This document shows, piece by piece, positions 36,422 through 46,110 of a stretch of DNA of 64,000 nt. The DNA comes from Phenylobacterium sp. GTDB lineage: Bacteria; Pseudomonadota; Alphaproteobacteria; Caulobacterales; Caulobacteraceae. The notes below the pieces were generated by a model. That model worked only from the letters and a program-made list of their open reading frames with translations, was not told where the DNA came from and made no database searches. The DNA is taken from NCBI RefSeq assembly GCF_030679875.1, contig NZ_JAUXSP010000015.1:248001-312000 (forward strand), written 5' to 3'. The translations under genes and the position numbers were made by a program. Positions within the stretch are counted from its first letter, which is position 1, and every line of letters starts with the position of its first letter.

Positions 36422-37036
36422 TCAGGCCGCCGCGGCAGCCGGCGCAAAGCCCCGGGCGATCAGGGCGATCTGGCGTTCCAGTTCAGCGCTCATCTGGTCG
36501 GGCCCGGCCTGTTCCCAGGCCGCCATCCGATAGTTCCAGGCATAGGCGGCCATCAGGGTGTCGACGATCAGGGCGATGTCGGCCTCGGCCGCCACCTCGC
36601 CTCGCGCGCGGCCATCGGCGATGCAGTCGTAAATCATGCCCCGGAGGCGGGGATTGCGCCCGTAGGGGACGGAATCCGACCCGGGACGCCAGTTATAGGC
36701 CGCCGCGATGTGGGCCAGGAACAGGGGCGTGCGCCGGGTCTCGAAGGCATAGTGCAGGGCGAAGATGGACGACAGTCGATCCACGACCGACCCCCGCAGA
36801 TGCGGGGTGATGCGGTCAAGCTCGGCATAGAGGTCTTCGAGCCGATCCAGCATCACCTGGCTCAACACCTCGGCCTTGGAGGCGAAGCAGGTGAAGACGC
36901 TGCCCACCGCCACCCCGGCCTGGGTGGCGATCTCGCGCACTGTCGTCTCTTCGTACCCCACCGTCTCGAACAGCTGTCGGGCGGCGTCGAGAACGCGTCG
37001 ACGGGTCGCCTCCTTTTGGGTCTGGCGTAGATTCAA
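36422..37036 (-). CDS. TetR-family transcriptional regulator 1
   Basis: 204 aa. There is no ATG near the domain start; TTG 37036 (LNLRQTQKE) has a GGGGGG ribosome site 4-9 nt upstream. The HTH is TTVREIATQAGVAVGSVF followed by TCFASKAEVL, where Cys replaces the common Tyr/His. The ligand domain is all helical with no named family. It lies convergent to mcd and may control acyl-CoA genes, but this is only from context. A second TetR gene lies 116 nt upstream on the same strand. Confidence 0.85.
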   Translation of the reverse strand: MNLRQTQKEATRRRVLDAARQLFETVGYEETTVREIATQAGVAVGSVFTCFASKAEVLSQVMLDRLEDLYAELDRITPHLRGSVVDRLSSIFALHYAFETRRTPLFLAHIAAAYNWRPGSDSVPYGRNPRLRGMIYDCIADGRARGEVAAEADIALIVDTLMAAYAWNYRMAAWEQAGPDQMSAELERQIALIARGFAPAAAAA

Positions 37037-37152
37037 TTTCCCCCCAAGCGCGCTCTGACGGCGCGTCCTGATATCCGTCCCGCCGACAGGAGACCCGGCA
37101 TGGCCCCCGGTAGCAAGCGCCTTTCCCTGGGGGGAGGCCAATCGACTCGCCC

Positions 37153-37803
37153 CTAGCCCCGGCGCGCCCCGGCCAGGATCACGCGGATCTGGTCGCGAGA
37201 CCGGGCCTGCAGCGCATCCAGGCTCCAGCCGCCGAATACGGCCTGCGGGTAGTTGGCCAGGTAGTTGTCGAACAGCATCTGGCTGCGAAGCTTGATCTCG
37301 CACTCCTGGGACAGCTCTCCGCGCTCCACGCCAAGGGCCAGCTGGTCGGCGAACAGCTCAATGGTGTCCTGCATGGCCGGCAAGGCCCGGAGCGCCTGAC
37401 CATCTTCGAACGACCACGACAAGCCAAGGGCCGCCCGGACCAGCGGCATCTGGCCGCGATAGAAGGCGTAGCCGGCGCTGAACGCCTTGAGCAGGGCGTC
37501 ATCCACCGTACGACCTCGGGCCGCGGCCTCGGACATGGCGCTCTGTACGGCGTTCAGGTCCGAGGTCATGATCTCGCGGAACAGCTCGGACTTGTCGGTG
37601 AAGTTGGCGAAAACCGCCCCGGTGGACATGCCCGCAGCCGCGGCGATGTCCCGGATGGTCGCGCCCTCATAGCCCTGGGTGCTGAACAGTTCCCGGGCGG
37701 CGGCGAGCACCTTGGCCCGAGTCTGCTGCTTGGCCAGCGCCCGACGGGTGGGCATGCGGACACGGGTTTCGGCCTGGCCCTCGACCTCGGCGACGTGCTT
37801 CAT
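37153..37803 (-). CDS. TetR-family transcriptional regulator 2
   Basis: 216 aa from ATG 37803; ATG 37755 is an alternative nearer the domain. The HTH is GATIRDIAAAAGMSTGAVF then ANFTDKSELFREI. The C-terminal helices have no diagnostic motif. It shares general layout with TetR 1 but little detailed identity outside the HTH, so it is an old paralog or an independent member. Targets are unknown; candidates include the PsrA-like palindrome at 62 kb. Confidence 0.88.
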   Translation of the reverse strand: MKHVAEVEGQAETRVRMPTRRALAKQQTRAKVLAAARELFSTQGYEGATIRDIAAAAGMSTGAVFANFTDKSELFREIMTSDLNAVQSAMSEAAARGRTVDDALLKAFSAGYAFYRGQMPLVRAALGLSWSFEDGQALRALPAMQDTIELFADQLALGVERGELSQECEIKLRSQMLFDNYLANYPQAVFGGWSLDALQARSRDQIRVILAGARRG

Positions 37804-38025
37804 CGACAGTACAACTCCAACTTGCCGTGGCGGGGGAGACCATCGGCGCATGCGCCCCACGGCGCCCGGAGAGACCGGGGCCACGGGGGCTGATTTCTAG
37901 GGCTTCCGCAGATCGTCGATGCGGTCACCGGGGCGGCACATTCGGCGAGTGCGTTCAGCTACTCGCGGTTCGGCTCTTCGAGCCCAGGAGATATCGGAAT
38001 TATGTCGACCTTGCGGCGCGACCTG

Positions 38026-38054
38026 TTGTCGCAATTAAATCCCGTTAATATACA
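38026..38054 (+). promoter_or_regulatory. Candidate sigma-70-like promoter
   Basis: TTGTCG at 38026, a 17-nt spacer and TATACA at 38049-38054. Transcription would meet the hairpin at 38069 within about 10 nt, so either the terminator regulates read-through into the HIG1 gene or one of the two signals is chance. Confidence 0.35.
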
Positions 38055-38068
38055 GAATGTTAACGCTG

Positions 38069-38095
38069 AAAACCGCGCGTCTGCAGCGCGGTTTT
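38069..38095. terminator. Bidirectional intrinsic terminator-like hairpin
   Basis: AAAACCGCGC and GCGCGGTTTT form a perfect 10-bp stem with a 7-nt loop, so each strand ends in four T. It could insulate the TetR genes from the HIG1-adenosyltransferase operon. Confidence 0.65.
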
Positions 38096-38217
38096 GATTG
38101 AACCAGATTCAGTGAGTGCGATCAACCGTTTGCGCGACTGCGAGGCGAAATCAGCTTTGTGCAAATCCGTGGCGAAGCCCTACATTCCATGAAGCTGAAG
38201 CATCCAGATGACAGGCC

Positions 38218-38424
38218 ATGACCCAGATCTTCGCCGTGCTGATTCCCGCGAGCCTGCTCGCCGTCACCCTCACCCTTGGTGTGGGCATCTACGCGCTCTT
38301 CCGGGGCGGAGATTTTGGCCGCTCCTACTCCAACAAGCTGATGCGCCTTCGGGTCGTGCTGCAGGCCGCCGCCGTCCTGATCCTTGTGACCGCCGTTTGG
38401 TGGCGCAACACCTACGGGGGGTGA
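38218..38424 (+). CDS. HIG1-domain small membrane protein
   Basis: 68 aa with two TM helices (about residues 4-25 and 45-62) joined by GGDFGRSYSNKLMRLRVVLQ, the HIG1-type motif (N-K-x-M-R-x-R-V-x-x-Q). Mitochondrial HIG1 proteins assist cytochrome c oxidase assembly or stability; the bacterial role is less clear and probably respiratory. The adenosyltransferase gene starts 7 nt after the stop, so they form an operon. Confidence 0.88.
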   Translation: MTQIFAVLIPASLLAVTLTLGVGIYALFRGGDFGRSYSNKLMRLRVVLQAAAVLILVTAVWWRNTYGG

Positions 38425-38431
38425 GCACGTC

Positions 38432-39007
38432 ATGGTGGTCCTGAACCGAATCTACACCCGCACCGGCGACGGCGGCGCCACCCGGCTGGCCAATGGCGCC
38501 GAGGTGTCGAAGACAGACCTGCGGGTTGAGGCCTACGGGTCGGTAGATGAGACCAACGCCTGTCTGGGCCTGGCGCGCCTGCACACCGCTGACGACGCCC
38601 TGCTCCATCCCCTGCTGGAGCGGATCCAGAATGATCTCTTCGACCTGGGCGCCGATCTCGCCAACCCTCCGGCGGCCGGAGAGGATCCCGAGCGGGTCCT
38701 GCGGATCACTGAGGGCCAGGTGGCGCGGCTTGAGGAGGAGATCGACCAGATCAACAGCGCCCTGTCGCCCCTGACCTCGTTTATCCTGCCCGGCGGAACG
38801 CCTGCCGCCGCGGCCCTCCATCAGGCGCGCACCGTCTGCCGTCGGGCGGAGCGGGCGGCGGTCAGTCTGGCCCAGGCCGCCGATGTGGCCGCGCCGGCGC
38901 TGAAATATCTCAACCGTCTCTCAGACCTGCTGTTCGTGGCCGCCCGCCGCGCCAACGCCCAAGGGGCGCTTGACGTGCTCTGGAGGCCCGGGGCCACCCG
39001 GGGCTGA
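38432..39007 (+). CDS. Cob(I)yrinic acid a,c-diamide adenosyltransferase, PduO type
   Basis: 191 aa, close to family length. Motifs are IYTRTGDGGATRLANG (ATP binding), VEAYGSVDETNACLGLA, FILPGGTPAAAALHQARTVC and RRAERAAV with the conserved Arg residues, then YLNRLSDLLFVAAR. It transfers adenosyl from ATP to cobalt(I), making coenzyme B12. B12-dependent mutases of the ethylmalonyl-CoA and propionyl-CoA routes would be the users, matching the mcd-like gene 2 kb upstream. Cytoplasmic trimer by family precedent. Confidence 0.95.
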   Translation: MVVLNRIYTRTGDGGATRLANGAEVSKTDLRVEAYGSVDETNACLGLARLHTADDALLHPLLERIQNDLFDLGADLANPPAAGEDPERVLRITEGQVARLEEEIDQINSALSPLTSFILPGGTPAAAALHQARTVCRRAERAAVSLAQAADVAAPALKYLNRLSDLLFVAARRANAQGALDVLWRPGATRG

Positions 39008-39014
39008 CGCCGCC

Positions 39015-39293
39015 CTAAGGGACCGGGGCGGCCTCGGCCTGGGCCTCAGCCGCCGCGGCGGCCTGCTCGGCGGCCTTGCGCTCGGGGATGGTCCGGCCGG
39101 TGATATCGGAAATCAGCACTGGGCGGGCGCAAACCCGGCCATCGGGATCCCACCAGTCGCCTTTCGCCTCACAACGCTCTGCGGGCCGGACGACATAGAC
39201 CTGGTAGGCGAATATCCCAACCAGGGAGAGGACGAAGACGCCCAGGAAAACGAGTTTCAGACGGTCGATGGTGCGGCTCATCGGATGGCTCAT
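39015..39293 (-). CDS. Small single-span membrane protein, hypothetical
   Basis: 92 aa with one TM helix (LKLVFLGVFVLSLVGIFAYQVYVV, starting near residue 12) and a short external part with two Cys around KGDWWDPDGRV. It ends in an Ala/Glu-rich tail. Start at ATG 39293 or ATG 39281. The Cys-x7-8-Cys loop with Trp-Trp may form a disulfide. No family assigned. It converges on the adenosyltransferase gene, 7 nt apart. Confidence 0.75.
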   Translation of the reverse strand: MSHPMSRTIDRLKLVFLGVFVLSLVGIFAYQVYVVRPAERCEAKGDWWDPDGRVCARPVLISDITGRTIPERKAAEQAAAAAEAQAEAAPVP

Positions 39294-39423
39294 ATTCGGG
39301 CTTTTTCTCCCTGGCTAGGCTCGACATCGGCGCAAAATGCCCCATGTCCCTGACTTGCAAACCGCGCGGGAAACGTTATGCCCCGTGCGTCCCATTCTTA
39401 CGCAATGCGAATTTGAGGCTTTC

Positions 39424-40172
<749 letters not shown>

Positions 40173-40173
<1 letters not shown>

Positions 40174-41105
40174 TGGCCGTTCTCGTCATCGCCGACCACA
40201 CCGGCGGCGCGCTCAGCGACAACACCCACAAGACCGTCTCGGCCGCCAAGGCCATCGGCGGCGACATCGACATCCTGGTCACCGGCAAGGACTGCAAGTC
40301 CGCCGCTGAGGCCGCCGCGAAGATTGAAGGCGTGCGCAAGGTCCTGCTGGCCCAGAGCGACGACCTGGGTCACGGCCTGGCCGAGGCCATCGAGGCGGTC
40401 GTGGTTCCGCTGATGTCCGGCTACGACGCCGTGCTGACCCCGGCCACCTCGCAGGGCAAGAACTTCTCGCCCCGCATCGCGGCCAAGCTGGACGTCTCGC
40501 ACATCTCCGACATCGTCGAAGTCGTTGACGCCTCCACCTTCGTGCGCCCGATCTATGCGGGCAACGCCCTGGAGACCGTGCAGTCCTCCGAGGCCAAGAA
40601 GGTCATCACCGTGCGCCCGACCGCCTTCAAGGCGGCTGGCGAAGGCGGTTCGGCCTCGGTCGAGGACGTCGATGCGGGCGCTGGCGCCGGCGCCACGAAG
40701 TTCGTGACCGAAGAGATCGTGAAGTCCGAACGTCCGGAACTGACCGGCGCCAAGATCGTGGTCTCCGGCGGTCGCGCCATGGGCTCGGCTGAAGAGTTCC
40801 AGAAGGTCATCGAACCCCTGGCCGACAGGCTGGGCGCCGCCGTCGGCGCCAGCCGCGCTGCGGTGGACGCCGGATACGCCCCCAACGACTATCAGGTGGG
40901 TCAAACCGGCAAGGTGGTCGCGCCAGAGCTCTACATCGCCATCGGCATTTCGGGCGCTATCCAGCACCTGGCCGGCATGAAGGACTCCAAGGTCATCGTG
41001 GCGATCAACAAGGACGGCGATGCGCCGATCTTCCAGGTCGCCGACTATGGACTGGTGGCGGACTACAAGGCCGCCGTGCCCGAGCTGATGACGGCCCTGG
41101 GCTGA
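40173..41105 (+). CDS. etfA: Electron transfer flavoprotein subunit alpha
   Basis: 310 aa. The C-terminal FAD domain has [50 protein letters not shown] and [20 protein letters not shown], the typical ETF-alpha block. Translationally coupled to etfB. An intrinsic terminator at 41135 ends the operon. It serves as the common electron acceptor for the three acyl-CoA dehydrogenases seen in this window and others in the genome. Confidence 0.97.
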
Positions 41106-41134
41106 TCCTCCCCGGCCCTCTGGCTTCTGAGATG

Positions 41135-41166
41135 CGAGGCGGCGCCCCAAGCGCCGCCTCGTTTCG
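41135..41166 (+). terminator. Intrinsic terminator after etfBA
   Basis: CGAGGCGGCGC and GCGCCGCCTCG form an 11-bp stem with loop CCCAA, followed by TTTCGCTT. The U-run is interrupted but the stem is very stable. Confidence 0.75.
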
Positions 41167-41319
41167 CTTCAGGGTGCGGCTTTGGCGCCACAAGGGATGA
41201 CCCCTTCACATTGCGGCGCAACATAAAGACCTTGGCGGGGCCGCCTTCGCCCATGTTAGAAAGCCGTCACAGACCAGAGGCGGCCCTTAGGGCGGCCCGC
41301 AGATTTGGGGCGAATGGAC

Positions 41320-42198
41320 ATGGTTGAGATCAGATCGGTGGGCGTGATCGGCGCCGGCCAGATGGGCTCCGGCATCGCGCACGTCTGCGCCCTGGGCGGC
41401 TACGACGTCCTCCTGCATGACGTCAGCCCCGAGCGGATCGAGGCGGGCCTCGCCCACATCGATCAGGCCATGTCCCGCCAGGTATCCCGGGGGCAGATCG
41501 ATGCGGCCGCCAAGGATACGGCCCTGGCGCGCATCAAGCCGGCGGCCGAACTGCAGGCGGTGGGCGCCACAGACCTGGCCATCGAGGCGGCGACGGAGAA
41601 CGAAGAGGTCAAGAAGTCGATCTTCCGGGCCCTTTCACCCCATCTCGGGGCCAACACCCTGCTGGCCTCCAACACCTCGTCCATCTCGATCACCCGCCTG
41701 GCCTCGGCGACGGATCGGCCCGAACGGTTCATCGGCCTGCACTTCATGAACCCGGTGCCGCGCATGAATCTGGTGGAGATCATCCGCGGGATCGCCACCG
41801 ATGCGGTGACCTATGAGGCGGCGGTCAATTTCGCCCGCTCCCTCGGCAAGACCACCGCCAACGCCGAAGACTTCCCGGCCTTCATCGTCAACCGCGTCCT
41901 GGTGCCGATGATCAATGAGGCGATCTACACCCTCTATGAGGGCGTCGGCACGGTTGAGGCCATCGACACGGCCATGAAGCTGGGCGCCAACCATCCGATG
42001 GGCCCCCTTGAGCTGGGCGACTTCATCGGCCTGGACACCGTCCTGTCGATCATGAACGTACTTTATGACGGCCTGGCCGACTCCAAGTACCGGCCCTGCC
42101 CCCTCCTGGTGAAGTATGTCGAGGCGGGCTGGCTGGGCCGCAAGGCGGGCCGCGGCTTCTACGATTATCGCGGCGAAAACCCCGTCCCCACCCGCTAG
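41320..42198 (+). CDS. 3-hydroxybutyryl-CoA dehydrogenase
   Basis: 292 aa. ATG 41320 is preferred because GGGG at 41307-41310 is 9 nt upstream; ATG 41314 is too close. The NAD fold is VGVIGAGQMGSGIAHVCA, then LASNTSSISITRLA and the signature FIGLHFMNPVPRMNLVEII with the catalytic His, and Asn in DFPAFIVNRVLVP. It interconverts acetoacetyl-CoA and 3-hydroxybutyryl-CoA in fatty acid or PHB metabolism. Just after etfBA, a familiar neighbourhood in alphaproteobacteria, but after a terminator. Confidence 0.95.
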   Translation: MVEIRSVGVIGAGQMGSGIAHVCALGGYDVLLHDVSPERIEAGLAHIDQAMSRQVSRGQIDAAAKDTALARIKPAAELQAVGATDLAIEAATENEEVKKSIFRALSPHLGANTLLASNTSSISITRLASATDRPERFIGLHFMNPVPRMNLVEIIRGIATDAVTYEAAVNFARSLGKTTANAEDFPAFIVNRVLVPMINEAIYTLYEGVGTVEAIDTAMKLGANHPMGPLELGDFIGLDTVLSIMNVLYDGLADSKYRPCPLLVKYVEAGWLGRKAGRGFYDYRGENPVPTR

Positions 42199-42309
42199 AG
42201 CCCAGAGGCCTGCGGCCATTCCGCCCCCGGCTTGGGCGCAATCGTTAATCTGTTCGACTTGCGCCCCCGGCGTGACCGATACTGCCAGGCGATTCGAACA
42301 GGCGGGTTC

Positions 42310-43569
42310 ATGCGAAGGCTGACGCTTGCGCTGCTCTGCGGCGCCTATCTCTGTCTGGCGCTGATCATCGCCCTTTCCCTCTGGCGGAATGGCGGCGGCT
42401 GGGGTGCGGGCGTGGCGGCCCTGGTGGGCGGCCTGGGCCTGGCCTTCGCCTTTCACGGCCTGATCGAGCATGCGCTCACCGCCACCGGCCTGCGCGGCGA
42501 GATCGCCGCCCTGCGCGACGCCCACCGCATCCTGATCGACCAGGTCGAAAAGGTGGACGCCCGCCTGTCCCAGGTGGTCGAGACCGTGACCGACGACGCC
42601 CTGCGCCGCTCCGAGGAGTTGTCTGACGAAGTCCATATGCTTGAGGACCTAGTCCAGCGCATGGGCCAGCGGCTGGAGGAGCGGGTGACCGCGCCGCCGG
42701 TGCACAGCCGGCCGGGCCACGATCCGCGGCGCGAGGCGGCCCTGCTTGAGACCGTCCGCGGCGCCCTGGCCGACAACCGGGTGGATCTGTACCTGCAGCC
42801 CGTCGTCGCCCTGCCCCAACGCAAGACCATCTTCTACGAAAGCTTCTCGCGGCTGCGGGATGAGAGCGGCCGCATCCTGATGCCGGCCGAGTACATCAGC
42901 GTGGCCGAGGCCGAGGGCCTGATGACGGCCATCGACAACCTGCTCCTGTTCCGTTGCGTGCAGATTGTCCGCCGCCTGGCCAAGCAGGACCGCAAGGTCG
43001 GGATCTTCTGCAATGTGGCGGCCACCAGCCTGGGCGACGAGAGCTTCTTCCCGCAGTTCCTGGACATGCTGTCAGCCAATCGCGATCTGGCCGGGGCCCT
43101 GATCTTCGAACTGGGCCAGGGCGCGTTTGAGGCCCGCGGCTCGGTTGAGGCGCGCAATATGGCCAAGCTGGCTGATCTCGGCTTCCGCTTCTCTCTCGAC
43201 AAGGTCACCGACCTCGACTTCGACCTGCAGGACCTCGCCCGCTCCGATGTGAAGTTCGTCCGGGTCGGGGCCCAGATGCTGCTGGACGAGATGGTCGAGA
43301 TGGACGGGCGGCTGGTGCTGAAGTCCCTGCCCGACCTCGCCGCCGAGGACTTCTGCCAGCTGACGCGACGCTATGGGGTCGAGGTGATCGTCGAGAAGGT
43401 GGAGAGCGAGCGGCAGATCGTCGACCTGCTGGAACTGGAGGTCGGCTACGGCCAGGGCCACCTGTTCGGCGAGCCGCGGCCGATCCGCGAGGCTGTGCTG
43501 GCCGAGGCCGATCCCCCGGCGGACTTCCTCCGCCAGGGCCTGCGCCGACGGGCTGGCGGCCGGGCCTGA
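42310..43569 (+). CDS. tipF: TipF-like EAL-domain flagellar regulator
   Basis: 419 aa from ATG 42310. Two N-terminal TM helices (about residues 4-25 and 31-50) and a coiled coil (LRDAHRILIDQVEKVDARL to about 120) precede an EAL domain from about 155. The EAL signature is degenerate (FYESFSRLRDE, ESF in place of EAL) and the catalytic loops are diverged, so it probably binds c-di-GMP without hydrolysing it. This matches Caulobacter TipF, a c-di-GMP receptor that positions flagellum assembly at the new pole. The HAD gene follows after 61 nt. Confidence 0.85.
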   Translation: MRRLTLALLCGAYLCLALIIALSLWRNGGGWGAGVAALVGGLGLAFAFHGLIEHALTATGLRGEIAALRDAHRILIDQVEKVDARLSQVVETVTDDALRRSEELSDEVHMLEDLVQRMGQRLEERVTAPPVHSRPGHDPRREAALLETVRGALADNRVDLYLQPVVALPQRKTIFYESFSRLRDESGRILMPAEYISVAEAEGLMTAIDNLLLFRCVQIVRRLAKQDRKVGIFCNVAATSLGDESFFPQFLDMLSANRDLAGALIFELGQGAFEARGSVEARNMAKLADLGFRFSLDKVTDLDFDLQDLARSDVKFVRVGAQMLLDEMVEMDGRLVLKSLPDLAAEDFCQLTRRYGVEVIVEKVESERQIVDLLELEVGYGQGHLFGEPRPIREAVLAEADPPADFLRQGLRRRAGGRA

Positions 43570-43630
43570 GACCTGCGCTTCCGCACACCCCGATTGACCG
43601 CGGACCCGACGACCTTTACCGCCGCAGGCC

Positions 43631-44494
43631 ATGACCAAGCCGCAGACGCCCCAGGGACTTTCCGACCTTATCGACCACTATGACGTCCTGCTGAGCGACG
43701 TCTGGGGCGTGATCCATAACGGTCGCGAGAGCTTCCCAGACGCCTGCGCCGCGCTCGCCCGCTGGCGCGCCGAGCGCGGACCGGTGATCCTGATCTCCAA
43801 CTCCCCGCGCCCCTCGGCCGACGTGGTCGCCCAGCTCGACGCGCTGGGGGTGCCCCGGGAGGCCTGGTCGGCCTTTGTCACGTCAGGCGACGCCACCCGG
43901 CTGCTGCTGGCTGAGCGCGCCCCTGGTCCGGCCTGGCGGCTTGGGCCTGACCGGGACGCCCCGCTCTATGAAGGTCTGGGGCTTTCGTTCGAGGCCCTCG
44001 ACAAGGCCGCCTTCATCGCCTGCACCGGCCCCATCGATGATGAGACCGAGGGCCCTGGCGACTATCAGGCGCGTTTCGAGGGCGCGGCGGCGCGGGGCCT
44101 GGAGATGGTCTGCGCCAATCCCGACATCGTCGTCCAGCGCGGCGACAAGCTGATCTATTGCGGCGGCGCGCTGGCCCAGCTCTACGAGACCCTGGGCGGC
44201 AAGGTGCTGATGGCCGGCAAGCCGCATGCGCCCATCTACGATCTGTGCGTCGCCGAGGCCGAGCGCCTGACCGGAAAACCGACGGATCGCGCCCGCCTGC
44301 TCTGCATCGGCGATGGGGTGGCCACCGACGTCAAGGGCGCCAACGCCCAGGGCCTGGACGTGATGTTCGTCGCCGGCGGCATCCATGGGGCCGAGACGAT
44401 CACCGACCAGGGCCTGGACCCCGCCGCCGTCGAAGCCTTGCTTCGCCAGGAAGGGGCCGAGGCCCGCTGGGCGATGGCCGGTCTGTCCTGGTAA
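43631..44494 (+). CDS. HAD-family hydrolase, TIGR01459-like
   Basis: 287 aa with LLSDVWGVIHNGRESFP (motif I, NagD-like), VILISNSPRPS (motif II), the Lys region MAGKPHAPIYDLC and LCIGDGVATDVKGANAQG (motif IV). The NagD/HAD-IIA group dephosphorylates small phosphates such as nucleotides or phosphoglycolate; the substrate for this subgroup is not established. Cytoplasmic. Its position after a tipF-like gene is as I recall in Caulobacter relatives. Confidence 0.9.
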   Translation: MTKPQTPQGLSDLIDHYDVLLSDVWGVIHNGRESFPDACAALARWRAERGPVILISNSPRPSADVVAQLDALGVPREAWSAFVTSGDATRLLLAERAPGPAWRLGPDRDAPLYEGLGLSFEALDKAAFIACTGPIDDETEGPGDYQARFEGAAARGLEMVCANPDIVVQRGDKLIYCGGALAQLYETLGGKVLMAGKPHAPIYDLCVAEAERLTGKPTDRARLLCIGDGVATDVKGANAQGLDVMFVAGGIHGAETITDQGLDPAAVEALLRQEGAEARWAMAGLSW

Positions 44495-44498
44495 GCGC

Positions 44499-44618
44499 CT
44501 ACGGCGCCGGTCCATCCACCGGCGTCTGTGGCGGCGGCGTGACCGGATCGGCGGGTGTCTGGTCGCACGCGGCCAGTAGAACCAGGGCCGCAGCGACCCC
44601 AAGCAACGTCTTGCGCAT
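44499..44618 (-). CDS. Very small lipoprotein, 39 aa
   Basis: ATG 44618 with GAGAGGG upstream gives MRKTLLGVAAALVLLAAC, a lipoprotein signal with lipobox LLAAC. The mature peptide of 22 residues is Pro-rich (DQTPADPVTPPPQTPVDGPA). Such mini-lipoproteins are common in Caulobacterales and include the entericidin-like class, but I see no specific motif. It converges on the HAD gene with 4 nt between stops. Confidence 0.7.
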   Translation of the reverse strand: MRKTLLGVAAALVLLAACDQTPADPVTPPPQTPVDGPAP

Positions 44619-44733
44619 GTCCCTCTCTCTCCCCATTGGAACCCTGTCAGGGCCATCTTCGGCGCTGATTGGGGCTCGCGTCCAGCGCAAGCGCCTTCGC
44701 TTTGTGCAGGGTTGCGTCTATGCAGGGCCAAAA

Positions 44734-45171
44734 ATGGGGAGCGTTTCCTTGCCGGGACTATTCTTCGAGGACCTCAGTCTGGATCAGAGCGCGCAGATCG
44801 CCCGCACGGTCAGCGCCGCCGATGTGGAGGCCTTCGCTGCGGTGTCCGGCGACGACAATCCCCTGCATCTGAATGACGCCTATGCCGCGACCACCCCTTT
44901 CAAGCGCAGGATCGCCCACGGCATGTTGACTGGCGCCCTTATCTCCGCCGTCCTCGGCTCCCGCCTGCCAGGCCCCGGCGCGGTCTATGTCTCGCAGAGC
45001 CTGCGCTTTCGCCGCCCCGTGGGGATTGGCGACGAGGTCACCACGACGGTCACGGTCCGCGAACTGGACCCCCGACGGAGCCAGGCCACCTTCGCCACCG
45101 TCTGCACGGTCGCAGGCAAGACCGTGGCCGACGGCGAGGCCGTGGTTCTCGTGCCCAAGCGGGACGCCTGA
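44734..45171 (+). CDS. MaoC-family (R)-enoyl-CoA hydratase
   Basis: 145 aa from ATG 44734. It has the hydratase-2 motif in SGDDNPLHLNDAYA and KRRIAHGMLTGALIS, with Asp and His as the expected catalytic pair. Single hot-dog domain, as in PhaJ-type enzymes that hydrate crotonyl-CoA to (R)-3-hydroxybutyryl-CoA and feed PHB or polyester formation. It precedes ribF by 3 nt and is probably co-transcribed, although no metabolic link is obvious. Confidence 0.9.
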   Translation: MGSVSLPGLFFEDLSLDQSAQIARTVSAADVEAFAAVSGDDNPLHLNDAYAATTPFKRRIAHGMLTGALISAVLGSRLPGPGAVYVSQSLRFRRPVGIGDEVTTTVTVRELDPRRSQATFATVCTVAGKTVADGEAVVLVPKRDA

Positions 45172-45174
45172 ACA

Positions 45175-46110
45175 ATGCGTGTGATCAAGGGATGGAAGGG
45201 GCTCATGGCCCGTGATCGCGGCGCGGCCGTCGCACTCGGGAACTTCGATGGCGTCCATCGCGGCCACCAGCAGGTGATCGCCCTGGCCGCCCAGGGCGCC
45301 CAAGAAAAGGGCGCGCCCCTGGGCGTCATCAGCTTCGATCCGCATCCGCGGCAGATCTTTGCGCCCAATGCGCCGGCATTTCGCCTGATGCGGCCGGGTC
45401 AGCAGGCCCGCGCCCTTGAGGCCCTGGGCGTGGACCTGTTCTACGTTCTGCCCTTCGACCAGGAGATGGCCAGCCTGACCGACCGCGATTTCGCCCAGCA
45501 GGTCCTGCATGCGGGCCTGGGGGTGGCGCACGTGGCGGTGGGGTTCGACATCTCCTTCGGCAAGGGCCGCACAGGGAGCCCCGCGACCATGAAGGACTAC
45601 GGGCAGGACTTCGGCTTCGGCGTCTCGGTGGCCGCGGCCGTGGCCGATGACAGCGGTGAGAAATACTCCTCGACCGCCGTCCGTGACGCCCTGAGGGATG
45701 GTCAGCCCGAAGCCGCCGCCGCCATCCTGGGTCGCCCCTTCGCCATAGAGGGCGTGGTCCAGCGGGGCCGGCAGCTGGGCCGCGAGCTCGGCTTCCCCAC
45801 GGCCAATGTCCAGGTGGACGACTATGTCCAGCCCAGGTTCGGCGTCTACGCCACCCGCACCCGCCTGCCCGACGGGCGCGAGGTGCCCGGCGTGGCCAAT
45901 ATCGGGGTCAATCCCACCGTGGGCGAGGTGGCCCCGGTGCTGGAGGTCTGGCTGTTCGACTTCGACGAGGACATCTACGACCAGACCATCGAGACCGACC
46001 TGATCACCTTCCTGCGGCCAGAGCAGAAGTTCGCAAGCCTGGACGCCATGGTGGAGCAGGTGATGCGCGACGCCGGCCAGGCCCGCCAGATCCTGATGCC
46101 GGACTTCTGA
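45175..46110 (+). CDS. ribF: Bifunctional riboflavin kinase/FMN adenylyltransferase
   Basis: 311 aa. The N-terminal nucleotidyltransferase has ALGNFDGVHRGHQQVI and VGFDISFGKGRTG, then YSSTAVRDALRDG. The C-terminal kinase has GRELGFPTANVQ and FGVYATRTRLPDG, and ANIGVNPTV near its end. It converts riboflavin to FMN and FAD. Start ATG 45175 lies 3 nt after the MaoC stop. FAD and FMN are cofactors for the many flavoproteins nearby and for ApbE. Confidence 0.96.
   Translation: MRVIKGWKGLMARDRGAAVALGNFDGVHRGHQQVIALAAQGAQEKGAPLGVISFDPHPRQIFAPNAPAFRLMRPGQQARALEALGVDLFYVLPFDQEMASLTDRDFAQQVLHAGLGVAHVAVGFDISFGKGRTGSPATMKDYGQDFGFGVSVAAAVADDSGEKYSSTAVRDALRDGQPEAAAAILGRPFAIEGVVQRGRQLGRELGFPTANVQVDDYVQPRFGVYATRTRLPDGREVPGVANIGVNPTVGEVAPVLEVWLFDFDEDIYDQTIETDLITFLRPEQKFASLDAMVEQVMRDAGQARQILMPDF

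Larger units (their letters stand above)
37804..38217. other. 414-bp intergenic region with promoter- and terminator-like signals
   Basis: No gene seen. The right part is AT-rich around 38030-38065, with three TTAA motifs at 38035, 38045 and 38060 (the last TTAAC), then a perfect hairpin. Spacing of 6 and 11 between TTAA motifs does not match the CtrA box (7). The left part is GC-rich leader of the TetR 2 gene. Confidence 0.6.

Noticed and set aside
38035-38064. TTAA motifs resembling CtrA boxes
   Set aside because: Spacings are 6 and 11 nt rather than 7, and the downstream genes are not typical CtrA targets.
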